64,000 nucleotides of DNA from SYIM01 sp964581825 (lineage in GTDB: Bacteria > Pseudomonadota > Gammaproteobacteria > Burkholderiales > Burkholderiaceae_E). The notes under the pieces are model-generated. The model ran no database searches. It saw only the letters and a list, made by a program, of their open reading frames with translations, and had not been told where the DNA came from. Location of the stretch: NCBI GenBank assembly GCA_964581825.1, contig CAZORB010000002.1:12262-76261 (forward strand), read 5' to 3'. Position 1 is the first letter of the stretch. The number at the start of each line of letters is the position of its first letter. Positions 9,197 through 17,215 of the stretch are shown piece by piece. Position numbers and translations under genes: made by a program.

Positions 9197-10431
9197 AACC
9201 CGCTAAGCATTCGAACCGTCACGTGTCGCGCCGCAACTGGCTGCTTGCGGCCGGAGGTGTCGCGCTCGCGTCGCACCCGATGCGCGCCGCGCGCGCCCAG
9301 AAGCGCTATGACCCCGGCGCGAGCGACACCGAAATCGCCATCGGCAATATCGTGCCGTACTCGGGGCCCGCCTCGGCTTACGGCGTGATTGGTCGCGCGC
9401 TTGGCGCCTACTTCGCCAAGCTCAACGCGGAAGGCGGTATTGGCGGGCGAAAAATCCGCTACGTCAGTGTTGACGACGGCTACAGCCCGCCGCGAACGGT
9501 TGAGCAGGCGCGCCGACTGGTTGAGCATGAAAAGGTGCTATTCATTGCGCAGGTGCTGGGTACGGCGCCCAATGTTGCGATTCAGCGCTACCTGAATCAG
9601 CGTCGTGTGCCGCAACTGTTTGTGGCCACGGGCGCGACACGCTGGGGCGATCCCGCACAGTACCCCTACACGATGGGCTGGCAGCCGAGCTATCAGTCTG
9701 AGGCCAAGGTCTACGCGCAGCATATTCTCGAGACACGGCCGGCGGCGCGCGTTGCCGTTCTGCTTCAAAACGATGACTACGGTCGTGACTACCTGAAGGG
9801 TTTGCAGGATGGCCTAGGCGAACGCGCTCAGAAGATGATCGTGGCGCAGAGCACCTATGAGGTGTCCGATCCTACGATCGATAGCCAGCTGATTCGGCTG
9901 AAGGCATCGGGTGCCGACACATTTTTCAATATCACGACGCCGAAGTTTGCTGCGCAGGCTATCCGCAAGGCTGCGGAAATCGGCTGGCGTCCGCTGCATT
10001 ATCTGAACAGCGTGTCGAATGCGGTGGCATCCGTGATGCTGCCTGCCGGGGCTGACGCTGGCGTAGGCATTGTCTCGTCGAACTACATCAAAGACCCCAC
10101 CGATCCGCAATGGGTGGGTACTGCCGAACATGATGCATGGCTTGAATGGATGCGACGCTGGCACAGCGGCGGTGACGTACGTGACAGCTTTAACGTATAT
10201 GCCTATTCGGTGGCCCAAACCATCGAACAGGTGCTGCGGCAGTGCGGCGACGACCTCACGCGGGATAACGTGATGCGCCAGGCGTCCAGTCTCGACTTTA
10301 CGCTGCCCATGCTGCTGCCCGGCGTGCGGGTTCGAACCTCAGCCGATGATTTTTTTCCGATCGAATCGCTGCAGCTGATGCGATTTAGTGGTCGAAGCTG
10401 GGAACGCTTCGGAAAGATTTACGGCCTCTGA
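9193..10431 (+). CDS. ABC transporter substrate-binding protein, branched-chain amino acid type, Tat-exported
   Basis: A 412-residue periplasmic binding protein of the LivJ/type I fold: DTEIAIGNIVPYSGPAS, then a long two-lobed domain. The N-terminus carries SRRNWLLAAGG, a twin-arginine signal, so it is probably exported folded. The TTG start lies in a TTGA overlap with the pobA stop, which implies translational coupling. Proteins of this family near aromatic-catabolism genes often bind aromatic acids; binding of 4-hydroxybenzoate is inferred only from the linkage. No permease or ATPase gene is adjacent, so the membrane parts must be encoded elsewhere. Confidence 0.88.
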   Translation: MKPAKHSNRHVSRRNWLLAAGGVALASHPMRAARAQKRYDPGASDTEIAIGNIVPYSGPASAYGVIGRALGAYFAKLNAEGGIGGRKIRYVSVDDGYSPPRTVEQARRLVEHEKVLFIAQVLGTAPNVAIQRYLNQRRVPQLFVATGATRWGDPAQYPYTMGWQPSYQSEAKVYAQHILETRPAARVAVLLQNDDYGRDYLKGLQDGLGERAQKMIVAQSTYEVSDPTIDSQLIRLKASGADTFFNITTPKFAAQAIRKAAEIGWRPLHYLNSVSNAVASVMLPAGADAGVGIVSSNYIKDPTDPQWVGTAEHDAWLEWMRRWHSGGDVRDSFNVYAYSVAQTIEQVLRQCGDDLTRDNVMRQASSLDFTLPMLLPGVRVRTSADDFFPIESLQLMRFSGRSWERFGKIYGL

Positions 10432-10438
10432 CGCTGGC

Positions 10439-11554
10439 TCAGGCTTCGCGCATCATCCGCCAGAGATCGAACTTCATTGTGATCACGGAGCCGACGATGA
10501 TTGCGGCTGTCGTGATCAGCGCGCCGAGCGACAGCGTGGAGAGACCGGTCAGCCCCTGACCCACCGTGCAGCCGAGCGCAGTCACGCCGCCCACGCCCAT
10601 GAAGACACCTCCCAGCAGGTGCCGGCGGAAGTCGGTGCCGTCGGGGAATACCTCCTCACGCCAACTGCGGGTGGCAAGCGCCCAGATGAGCGCTCCAGCC
10701 ACCATGCCGAGCGCTGAGGCAATGCCAAAGGTGACGTGGCGTGACTTATCGCTCCAGAACATAAGCAGTTCCAGCGTGTAGGCAAATGGCGCCACCAGCG
10801 ATAACGACTCTGGACGATTACCCTGCGTACCGATGTAGGCGGCCTCGAGCGTCTCGGGATGCTCTTCAACAAATCCGATGTGCCCGGTGACATACCAGCC
10901 GCCCACCACGATCAGGCCGATCAGCAGGCCGCCAGCCATGGCAGAGGGTTCGTCGCGCCAGATGTCGCGGTTGGCAAGCGCCCCCAGCACCAGCGCGAGC
11001 CCGATCAACGGCGGCAGCCAGCGGTTGAGCAGAGCGGCATCAGCGCCGATCCAGGTTGCAACCAGCGTCGGCAACTCCTGGCTCATACCTAGATCGATGA
11101 CCACCTGGTCTACGGTAGCAGTGCGCCAGACCCCGAACAGCCCTTTCAATGTCATGTAGGCCGAGATGCCCACCACCAGAAACACCAGGACCGATTTCAG
11201 GTTGCCGCCCCCCAGGCGAATCAGCGTTTTGCTGGTGCAGCCTGACGCAAGCGTCATACCGGCGCCGAACAACAGGCCACCGACCAGGTGTGACAGCCAG
11301 GGCAGTCGATTACCCGAGTAAAGCGAGCGACTGGTACTGACCAGGCCCGCGAGCTCGAGCGCCCAGACTCCAAGGATGGCAACGCCGATTGCGAGCAGCC
11401 ACATCCGCATCCGCGTCCAGCTGCCAATGTTCAGAATGTCGGAGATGGCGCCCAGCGTGCAGAAATGCGTGCGGGCGCCCACCAGACCGAAAGCAGTACC
11501 CAGGCCGAAGCCGAGTGCGGCGATTGCGCCGACAGATATGATCGGGGTATCCAT
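10439..11554 (-). CDS. YeeE/YedE (TsuA-like) sulfur transporter
   Basis: A 371-residue integral membrane protein with many helices and two internal halves. Three cysteines lie in the family positions: Cys32 (THFCTLG), Cys106 (ASGCTSK) and Cys329 (ALGCTVGQGL). In the characterised homologue TsuA, equivalent cysteines line a path for thiosulfate, so this protein probably imports thiosulfate or a related sulfur species. It is convergent with the binding-protein gene, 7 bases apart, and has no TusA-like partner beside it. The sox genes at 32.8-35 kb give it a plausible metabolic context, though they are not linked as an operon. Confidence 0.88.
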   Translation of the reverse strand: MDTPIISVGAIAALGFGLGTAFGLVGARTHFCTLGAISDILNIGSWTRMRMWLLAIGVAILGVWALELAGLVSTSRSLYSGNRLPWLSHLVGGLLFGAGMTLASGCTSKTLIRLGGGNLKSVLVFLVVGISAYMTLKGLFGVWRTATVDQVVIDLGMSQELPTLVATWIGADAALLNRWLPPLIGLALVLGALANRDIWRDEPSAMAGGLLIGLIVVGGWYVTGHIGFVEEHPETLEAAYIGTQGNRPESLSLVAPFAYTLELLMFWSDKSRHVTFGIASALGMVAGALIWALATRSWREEVFPDGTDFRRHLLGGVFMGVGGVTALGCTVGQGLTGLSTLSLGALITTAAIIVGSVITMKFDLWRMMREA

Positions 11555-11662
11555 AAGGGGATTGGTCTTCTGCGATAAGGCGAGCGGAGGGCATCTTACC
11601 GGGTGTAGGCCTGCTGCCGCTCACCTGACCCCTCTCGCCTCAGACGAACGGAGCTTCGAACC

Positions 11663-12682
11663 ATGTTCGAAACAAGCATTGCAGGGAGCCTGCCCAAGCC
11701 GGGGTGGCTCGCCGAAACGGGAAAACTGTGGCCGCGCTGGCTCGCCGATGGCGAGGCGCTTGACCGCGCGAAAGCCGACGCCACGCTGCTGTGGCTCAAG
11801 CTTCAGGAGGACGCCGGTGTGGATGTGATTGGCGACGGCGAGCAGTCACGTCAGCACTTCGTACATGGCTTTCTCGAGGCGGTCGAAGGCATCGACTTCG
11901 ACAACAAGGTGAAAATGGGCATCCGCAACAATCGCTACGACGCGATGGTGCCGCAGGTGGTCGGGCCGCTGAAGCTTCGCGGTCGTGTGCACCAGGCCGA
12001 GGCAAGGCTGCTGCGTGCGCACACCGCGCGTCGCATCAAGTTCACGCTGCCCGGGCCCATGACTATTGTCGATACGATTGCCGATCGGTTCTATGGCGAC
12101 CGCATCCAGATGGCCATGGCATTTGCTGATCTGCTCAATCAGGAAGCGCGCGCGCTTGAGGCGGAAGGCGTTGACATCATCCAGTTCGATGAGCCCGCCT
12201 TCAACGTGTACATGGATGAGGTGCGCGATTGGGGCATCGAGGCGCTGCACCGGGCGATCGACGGTCTGCAGTGCACGACCGCGGTCCACATCTGCTATGG
12301 CTATGGCATACAGGCCAATATCGACTGGAAGCAGTCTTTGGGTGGCGAGTGGCGACAATACGAGGTGGTGTTCCCAGCGCTTGCGCAAAGCCGGATCGAC
12401 CAGGTGTCGCTCGAATGCATCGGCTCGCGGGTCCCGATCGAACTGCTTCGGCTGCTCGAGGGCAAGGATGTGCTGCTCGGCGTGATTGACGTGGCAACCG
12501 ATACCGTGGAAACACCCGCCCAGGTGGCTGACACGATCGCCCGTGCGCTGACCCATGTGCCAGCGCATAAGCTGTTCGCCTGCACCAATTGCGGCATGGC
12601 GCCAATGAGTCGAGACGTGGCCCTCGCCAAGCTTCAAGCGCTCGTGCAGGGGGCGAAGCTTGCCCGTGACCGACATGGCTGA
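11663..12682 (+). CDS. Core-MetE type (cobalamin-independent, short) methionine synthase
   Basis: A 339-residue protein equivalent only to the C-terminal catalytic half of MetE. The thiol-zinc ligands can be placed: His209 and Cys211 (VHICYGYG), Glu251 (SLECIGS) and Cys310 (CTNCGMAP), with the DEPAF loop at 176-180. From memory it resembles the MesD-like group of folate-independent methionine synthases, some of which need the partner MesX; no MesX-like gene is beside it. The epoxyalkane:CoM transferase family shares this fold and zinc site and is a less likely alternative. The next gene, an SDR, overlaps its 3' end. Confidence 0.85.
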   Translation: MFETSIAGSLPKPGWLAETGKLWPRWLADGEALDRAKADATLLWLKLQEDAGVDVIGDGEQSRQHFVHGFLEAVEGIDFDNKVKMGIRNNRYDAMVPQVVGPLKLRGRVHQAEARLLRAHTARRIKFTLPGPMTIVDTIADRFYGDRIQMAMAFADLLNQEARALEAEGVDIIQFDEPAFNVYMDEVRDWGIEALHRAIDGLQCTTAVHICYGYGIQANIDWKQSLGGEWRQYEVVFPALAQSRIDQVSLECIGSRVPIELLRLLEGKDVLLGVIDVATDTVETPAQVADTIARALTHVPAHKLFACTNCGMAPMSRDVALAKLQALVQGAKLARDRHG

Positions 12683-13436
12683 GCCGAAGGCCGATCGCGG
12701 TGTCATGATGATCACCGGGGGCAGCCGCGGCATAGGCGCCGCCACAGCCCGGCTCGCCGCGTCGTATGGCTGGACCTGTGTGGTGGTGTACCGCGATCGC
12801 GAGGTCGATGCCCGAAATGTGGTGGCATCTATTGAGGCGGAAGGGGGGCGGGCGCTCGCGCTGCGTGCCGACATGGCCGATGAGCAGGCCATCGTCGAGG
12901 CGTTCAGGCAGGCCGATAAGCTGGGGCCGCTCACGGCACTGGTCAACAACGCGGGCATCACTGGCGGCGTTAGCCGGATCGACGCGCTGGATGGGTCAAT
13001 GCTCGAGTTGCTCCTGGCTATCAATGTCCGAGCGCCGCTGTTGTGTGCGCGTGAGGCGGTCCTCCGAATGTCCACACGTCGAGGGGGGTCGGGTGGCGCC
13101 ATCGTTAATCTCAGCTCAGGGGCTGCACAGCTGGGCTCGGCGGGAGTCTGGGTGCACTATGCGGCGACCAAAGGCGCGATCGACTCCATGACGATCGGGA
13201 TGGCGCGCGAGCTTGGCGCCGAGGGCATTCGCGTTAACGCGGTCCGACCTGGCCCGATCGATACTGAGATTCATCTGGAGCGTCCGCCGGGTCAGCTCGA
13301 TCAGATGGCCCGTGCGGCGCCGCTCGGACGGCTGGGCTCGCCCGAGGAAATCGCGCGCGCGATCGTCTGGCTGGCCGATGGCAGTCAGGCCTCGTATGTC
13401 ACGGGTGCGCTGGTGGACGCGCGGGGCGGGCTCTAA
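12660..13436 (+). CDS. Short-chain dehydrogenase/reductase (SDR)
   Basis: A classical SDR of about 253-258 residues with the cofactor motif TGGSRGIG, the NNAG motif, a catalytic Ser in NLSSGAA, the YAATK active-site pair and the RPGPI segment. Possible starts are TTG 12660, GTG 12666 and ATG 12675; all overlap the end of the methionine synthase gene (stop 12682), so the two are probably cotranscribed. The Asp at the end of the second strand region is not clear, so NAD versus NADP preference is open. The substrate is unknown; automatic annotation would probably name it a 3-oxoacyl-ACP reductase-like protein. Confidence 0.9.
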   Translation: MPVTDMAEPKADRGVMMITGGSRGIGAATARLAASYGWTCVVVYRDREVDARNVVASIEAEGGRALALRADMADEQAIVEAFRQADKLGPLTALVNNAGITGGVSRIDALDGSMLELLLAINVRAPLLCAREAVLRMSTRRGGSGGAIVNLSSGAAQLGSAGVWVHYAATKGAIDSMTIGMARELGAEGIRVNAVRPGPIDTEIHLERPPGQLDQMARAAPLGRLGSPEEIARAIVWLADGSQASYVTGALVDARGGL

Positions 13437-13455
13437 GCGCGAGCCACGGTCTGCC

Positions 13456-14715
13456 TCAGCGCTTGCGCGTGCTGTCGTCGGCGGGCGCTTCAAACAACGG
13501 CAGCTGTCGGATCGCCTCGGGTGCAGCGTTCATGGGGCGCGGTTCGGCTGCGATCAGCGCGCCGCCTGCACGGAGTAATCGCGCCTGCTCGCCAGGCTCT
13601 GTATGCATATCGGCGCGCACCAGCGTTCCCACTCGAACGCCCAGCAGCCGCAGCCGTCGCTCCAGCGGTACGCGTTTCAGGCAGCGCCCTGCCGCCGCCC
13701 GAATGGTGGCCGCTTCGGCGGTGGGCTCTGGCAGGGTCTGGTCGCGGGTGACGGTATTAAAGTCGTCATAGCGCAGCTTGATGCCAATCGTTCGACCCAG
13801 ATAGCCTTTTCGACGAAGGTCGTCGGCCACCCGCTCACATAGCGCGGTGAAGATCGCAGACAGCTGGTCGCGATCGCGTTTGGGATGGAGATCGTGTTCG
13901 AACGTGGTCTCGCGGCTGATCGATCGCGGCTCGCTATACGTGACCACGGGCCGGTCGTCCCGTCCGTGGGCGGCCTCATGCAGCCAGGCGCCATAGCTTG
14001 GGCCAAACTGCTCGCGCAGCATGTCGGCGTCAGCCGCTGCGAGTTCGCCGATGGTGCGGATGCCAAGCGCTTCGAGCCGCGCCGATGCTTTGGGTCCGAT
14101 GCCGTTGATTCGTCGTGCGGGCAGTGGCCAGATTCGCGTGGCGATCTCATCGAACTCGATAACGGTCAGTCCGTCGGGCTTGTCGAGCTCCGAGGCGATC
14201 TTTGAAAGCAGCTTGTTGGGCGTGATGCCGATCGAACAGCTGAGACCGCACTGCTCACGCACCCGCTCCTTCAGGAGCGCACCGATTTGTCGGCCGCCAT
14301 CGTCGTGCACGCCCGGGCAATCGGTAAGGTCGATATAGATTTCGTCGATGCCACGGTCTTCGATGACTGGCGCAATCTCGGCCACCGCCGCCTTAAACAG
14401 CCGTGACATACGGCGGTACTCATCGAAATCGGCGGGCAGCAGCAGCGCATCCGGACATAGTGCGGCCGCCTTCATCAGACCCATGCCCGAGTGCACGCCG
14501 AACGCGCGTGCCTCGTAGGTGGCGGTGGTGATGACGCCGCGGCCAGCGTAATCGCGCAACCGGGGCGGCGAATCAGCGATCGAATGACGCCTTCCACCGA
14601 TGACGACCGGGAGCCCGCGCAGATGCGGATAGCGCAGCAGCTCAACCGACGCGTAAAACGCGTCCATATCGAGATGCGCAATACGACGCGTGCGAGAGAG
14701 GGCAGTGGCTTCCAA
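13456..14715 (-). CDS. dinB: DNA polymerase IV (Y family)
   Basis: A 419-residue translesion polymerase. The N-terminus shows HLDMDAFYASVE with catalytic Asp16, then the second acidic motif GIDEIYIDLTD near residue 125, the helix-hairpin region RINGIGPKASARLEALGI, and the little-finger domain. Pol IV copies past damaged bases with low fidelity. The protein is longer than E. coli DinB (351 residues) because of a C-terminal tail of about 60 residues, which ends without a clear QLxLF beta-clamp motif, although QLPLFEAP near the end may serve as one. No LexA box was identified upstream. Confidence 0.95.
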   Translation of the reverse strand: MEATALSRTRRIAHLDMDAFYASVELLRYPHLRGLPVVIGGRRHSIADSPPRLRDYAGRGVITTATYEARAFGVHSGMGLMKAAALCPDALLLPADFDEYRRMSRLFKAAVAEIAPVIEDRGIDEIYIDLTDCPGVHDDGGRQIGALLKERVREQCGLSCSIGITPNKLLSKIASELDKPDGLTVIEFDEIATRIWPLPARRINGIGPKASARLEALGIRTIGELAAADADMLREQFGPSYGAWLHEAAHGRDDRPVVTYSEPRSISRETTFEHDLHPKRDRDQLSAIFTALCERVADDLRRKGYLGRTIGIKLRYDDFNTVTRDQTLPEPTAEAATIRAAAGRCLKRVPLERRLRLLGVRVGTLVRADMHTEPGEQARLLRAGGALIAAEPRPMNAAPEAIRQLPLFEAPADDSTRKR

Positions 14716-14809
14716 GGCGAGCTCTGTCGGGCGGCATGGATGAAGCGACCCGCTGGGATCACCTTATCATGACGGCTTTTGATGCCGGCAGGCAGGGCAG
14801 GGTCAAGCG

Positions 14810-15487
14810 ATGGCAATGGTATTGCTGGTGCGGCACGGACAGGCGGCGTTTGGCTCCGATCACTACGATCGCCTGTCCGATCGCGGACGGCAGCAGGCGC
14901 GCTGGCTGGGGGAACACCTGGCCGCGTTAGGCGTTCTGCCCGTCCGGGCGGTGGCCGGGTCGCTTGCGCGTCAGCGCGACACCGCGGCCGAGCTGCTCGC
15001 CGCCATGGGGCTCACCGACCGCGTTGCGCTGAGCGAAGATCCCGGGCTCGATGAGTATGACGGTGAGTCGCTGTATCGCGCGCATACGGGTGGAGCGGAT
15101 CAGCTCGCGCATCAGCGGCGTGACTTCCGCGATTACTGGCGTACCTTTCGCGAGGCCATGCAGCGCTGGTCCGAGGATGATCTGTCCGATGTGCCTGAGA
15201 GCTGGGCATCGTTTGGCGCGCGGGTGCGGCGCGCAGTCGATACGGCCAGCGCCGGGGCGGGCCGCGAGGACACGATTCTGATGGTGAGTTCCGGCGGTGC
15301 GATCGGCCGACTGATTGCAGACCTGATGGAAGCGCCCGCGTCGGCCGCCATTGAGCTGAACCTGCAGTTCCGGAACACCGGCCTGTGCGAACTGATCGTC
15401 GGCCGAGGCACACTTCGGCTGCTGAGCTATAACTCAATTCCGCACCTTGACCAGCCGGCACGCCGGCATGCGATCACTTTTGCCTGA
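14810..15487 (+). CDS. Histidine phosphatase family protein
   Basis: A 225-residue phosphoglycerate-mutase-like protein. LLVRHGQ at residues 5-11 carries the catalytic His, and VSSGGAIGR near residue 164 stands where the second conserved His is normally found; that position is Gly here. It is followed 18 bases later by a MaoC gene and then an old yellow enzyme gene on the same strand. In many Proteobacteria such phosphatases sit with acyl-CoA dehydrogenase and phosphotransferase genes that degrade hydroxy acids, but those partners are missing here. The substrate is unknown. Confidence 0.85.
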   Translation: MAMVLLVRHGQAAFGSDHYDRLSDRGRQQARWLGEHLAALGVLPVRAVAGSLARQRDTAAELLAAMGLTDRVALSEDPGLDEYDGESLYRAHTGGADQLAHQRRDFRDYWRTFREAMQRWSEDDLSDVPESWASFGARVRRAVDTASAGAGREDTILMVSSGGAIGRLIADLMEAPASAAIELNLQFRNTGLCELIVGRGTLRLLSYNSIPHLDQPARRHAITFA

Positions 15488-15505
15488 TCTGTCTGGAGGC
15501 TTCCG

Positions 15506-15976
15506 ATGAGCGAGTCAACGCCCGGGTCGCGACCGCGCTGGTTCGAAGATTATGTTCCCGGATCGGTCCACGAGCTTGGTTCGATCGCGGTGGACGGCGA
15601 GGAGATGCTGGCCTTTGCAGAGCGCTTCGATCCGCAGTCGTATCACGTCGATCCCCAGGCCGCCGCGGAGACACATTTCGGCGGGCTGATCGCAAGCGGC
15701 TGGCACACTGGCTCCATGATGATGCGGTTATTCGCGTTGGCCTATCTGTCGCCCGAGTCCAGCCTGGGATCGCCCGGCATCGCGACAATGCGCTGGCCGC
15801 GGCCAGTTCGGCCAGGCGATTCGCTACGCGTGCGGGTTACGGTCGAACACGCCCGCCTGTCGCAGTCGCGCCCCGACCGCGGAATCATTCAGTCGCTGAT
15901 TGAGGTGACCAACCAGAATGGGGAGGTCGTGATGACCGCGAACCCCACGAATCTGGTGCGGTGTCGGCCGGTTTAA
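15506..15976 (+). CDS. MaoC-like hotdog-fold dehydratase
   Basis: A 156-residue protein of the MaoC/R-specific enoyl-CoA hydratase type. WFEDYVPGSVHELGS begins the fold, and AERFDPQSYHVDP followed by GLIASGWHT is the usual hydratase region, with Asp and His candidates in that loop. GGAGGC upstream may be the ribosome site. Proteins of this family hydrate enoyl-CoA thioesters; which chain this one uses is not evident. It lies between the histidine phosphatase and the flavin oxidoreductase, 18 and 24 bases away, in a likely operon. Confidence 0.88.
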   Translation: MSESTPGSRPRWFEDYVPGSVHELGSIAVDGEEMLAFAERFDPQSYHVDPQAAAETHFGGLIASGWHTGSMMMRLFALAYLSPESSLGSPGIATMRWPRPVRPGDSLRVRVTVEHARLSQSRPDRGIIQSLIEVTNQNGEVVMTANPTNLVRCRPV

Positions 15977-16000
15977 GCGTGTTACCTGAGGATTGCCTGT

Positions 16001-17215
16001 ATGACAGTTTCTGAGCAGGCGGCTGCTGCGGCTGCGCCGCTGTTCGCGCCGTTTTCTTCGTCGAAATTTGCGTGTCGCAATCGACTGGTCATGGCGCCCA
16101 TGACGCGTTCCTTTGCGACCGGCGGCGTACTGCCCGCAGCCGCTGCAGACTACTATGCCCGCCGGGCAAGCGCCGATGTGGGCTTGATCATTTCCGAGGC
16201 CACGCTCATTGCCCGCCCCGCCGCAGGCAATGAGCCTGATGTGCCTCGGTTCTGGGGCGAGGACTCGCTCGCCGCATGGCAACCGGTGGTGAATGCAGTG
16301 AACGAAACCGGGAGCAGCTTCTGGCCGCAACTGTGGCATGTGGGCGCAGTTCGTAATCCGATGCTCAAGTGGATGCCGCCAGCGCCTCCCGAGAGTCCGT
16401 CAGGGGTGGTAAAGCCTGGGCGCGAGTACGGCGTTGCGATGACGCAGGCGGATATCGAAGCCACCATTGCAGCCTACGCACGTGCTGCGGCAGACGCGCA
16501 ACGTCTAGGGTGCGGCGGCATCGAACTTCACGCGGCGCATGGCTACCTGATCGATCAGTTTTTCTGGTCTGGAACCAACCAGCGTACCGACCAGTGGGGT
16601 GGGGCGACGCTGGCGGAGCGGAGTCGTTTCGCGGTCGAGGTGGTCCGCGCGGTGCGTACAGCTGTTGGTGAGCGCTTTCCGATCTGCATTCGACTGTCGC
16701 AGTGGAAACAGCAGGACTTTGCCGCGCGACTTGCGTCCACCCCTGACGACATGCTCGCTTGGTTACGACCGTTGGTGGATGCGGGCGTCGATGTGTTTCA
16801 CTGCTCCCAGCGCCGTTTCTGGGAGCCTGAATTTGAGGGCTCAGACCTGAATTTTGCGGGCTGGGCAAAGAAGCTGACAGGACTGCCCACCATCACGGTT
16901 GGTTCGGTGGGCTTATCGGGCGAATTCATCAGTTCGTTCGGTGGCGAGGTCTCGCAACCTGCCTCGCTCGATGAATTACTACGCCGTCTCGAGCGCGGCG
17001 ACTTCGATCTGGTGGCAGTGGGGCGCGCGCTGATCAGCGATGCGCACTGGGCTAGCCGGGTGCGGGCTGGCCGAATCGATGAGCTGCGCGCCTATGACCG
17101 CGGCNNNNNNNNNNNNNNNNNNNNNNNNNNNNNNNNNNNNNNNNNNNNNNNNNNNNNNNNNNNNNNNNNNNNNNNNNNNNNNNNNNNNNNNNNNNNNNNN
17201 NNNNCGGATGCTTAG
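16001..17215 (+). CDS. NADH:flavin oxidoreductase / old yellow enzyme family, C-terminus in assembly gap
   Basis: An FMN TIM-barrel enzyme. It starts at ATG 16001 and shows NRLVMAPMTRSF near residue 27, the HAAHGYLIDQFFW catalytic loop with NQRTDQWGG near residue 178, and the phosphate-binding end VGRALISDAHWASRV. About 368 residues are readable, close to a full family member, before the N run at 17105. After the gap the frame would read two codons and stop at 17215 if the gap were really 100 bases, but that length is probably a placeholder. Old yellow enzymes reduce activated C=C bonds; the substrate is unknown. Last gene of the histidine phosphatase-MaoC group. Confidence 0.85.
   Translation: MTVSEQAAAAAAPLFAPFSSSKFACRNRLVMAPMTRSFATGGVLPAAAADYYARRASADVGLIISEATLIARPAAGNEPDVPRFWGEDSLAAWQPVVNAVNETGSSFWPQLWHVGAVRNPMLKWMPPAPPESPSGVVKPGREYGVAMTQADIEATIAAYARAAADAQRLGCGGIELHAAHGYLIDQFFWSGTNQRTDQWGGATLAERSRFAVEVVRAVRTAVGERFPICIRLSQWKQQDFAARLASTPDDMLAWLRPLVDAGVDVFHCSQRRFWEPEFEGSDLNFAGWAKKLTGLPTITVGSVGLSGEFISSFGGEVSQPASLDELLRRLERGDFDLVAVGRALISDAHWASRVRAGRIDELRAYDRGXXXXXXXXXXXXXXXXXXXXXXXXXXXXXXXXXXDA
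17105..17204. other. Assembly gap (100 N)
   Basis: Exactly 100 undefined bases between the end of the flavin oxidoreductase gene and the end of glcB. The round length suggests unknown true size. The flanks show no shared repeat. Confidence 0.99.

Noticed and set aside
11555..11662. Riboswitch (SAM or cobalamin) before the methionine synthase gene
   Set aside because: No conserved riboswitch core was recognised in the 108 bases.
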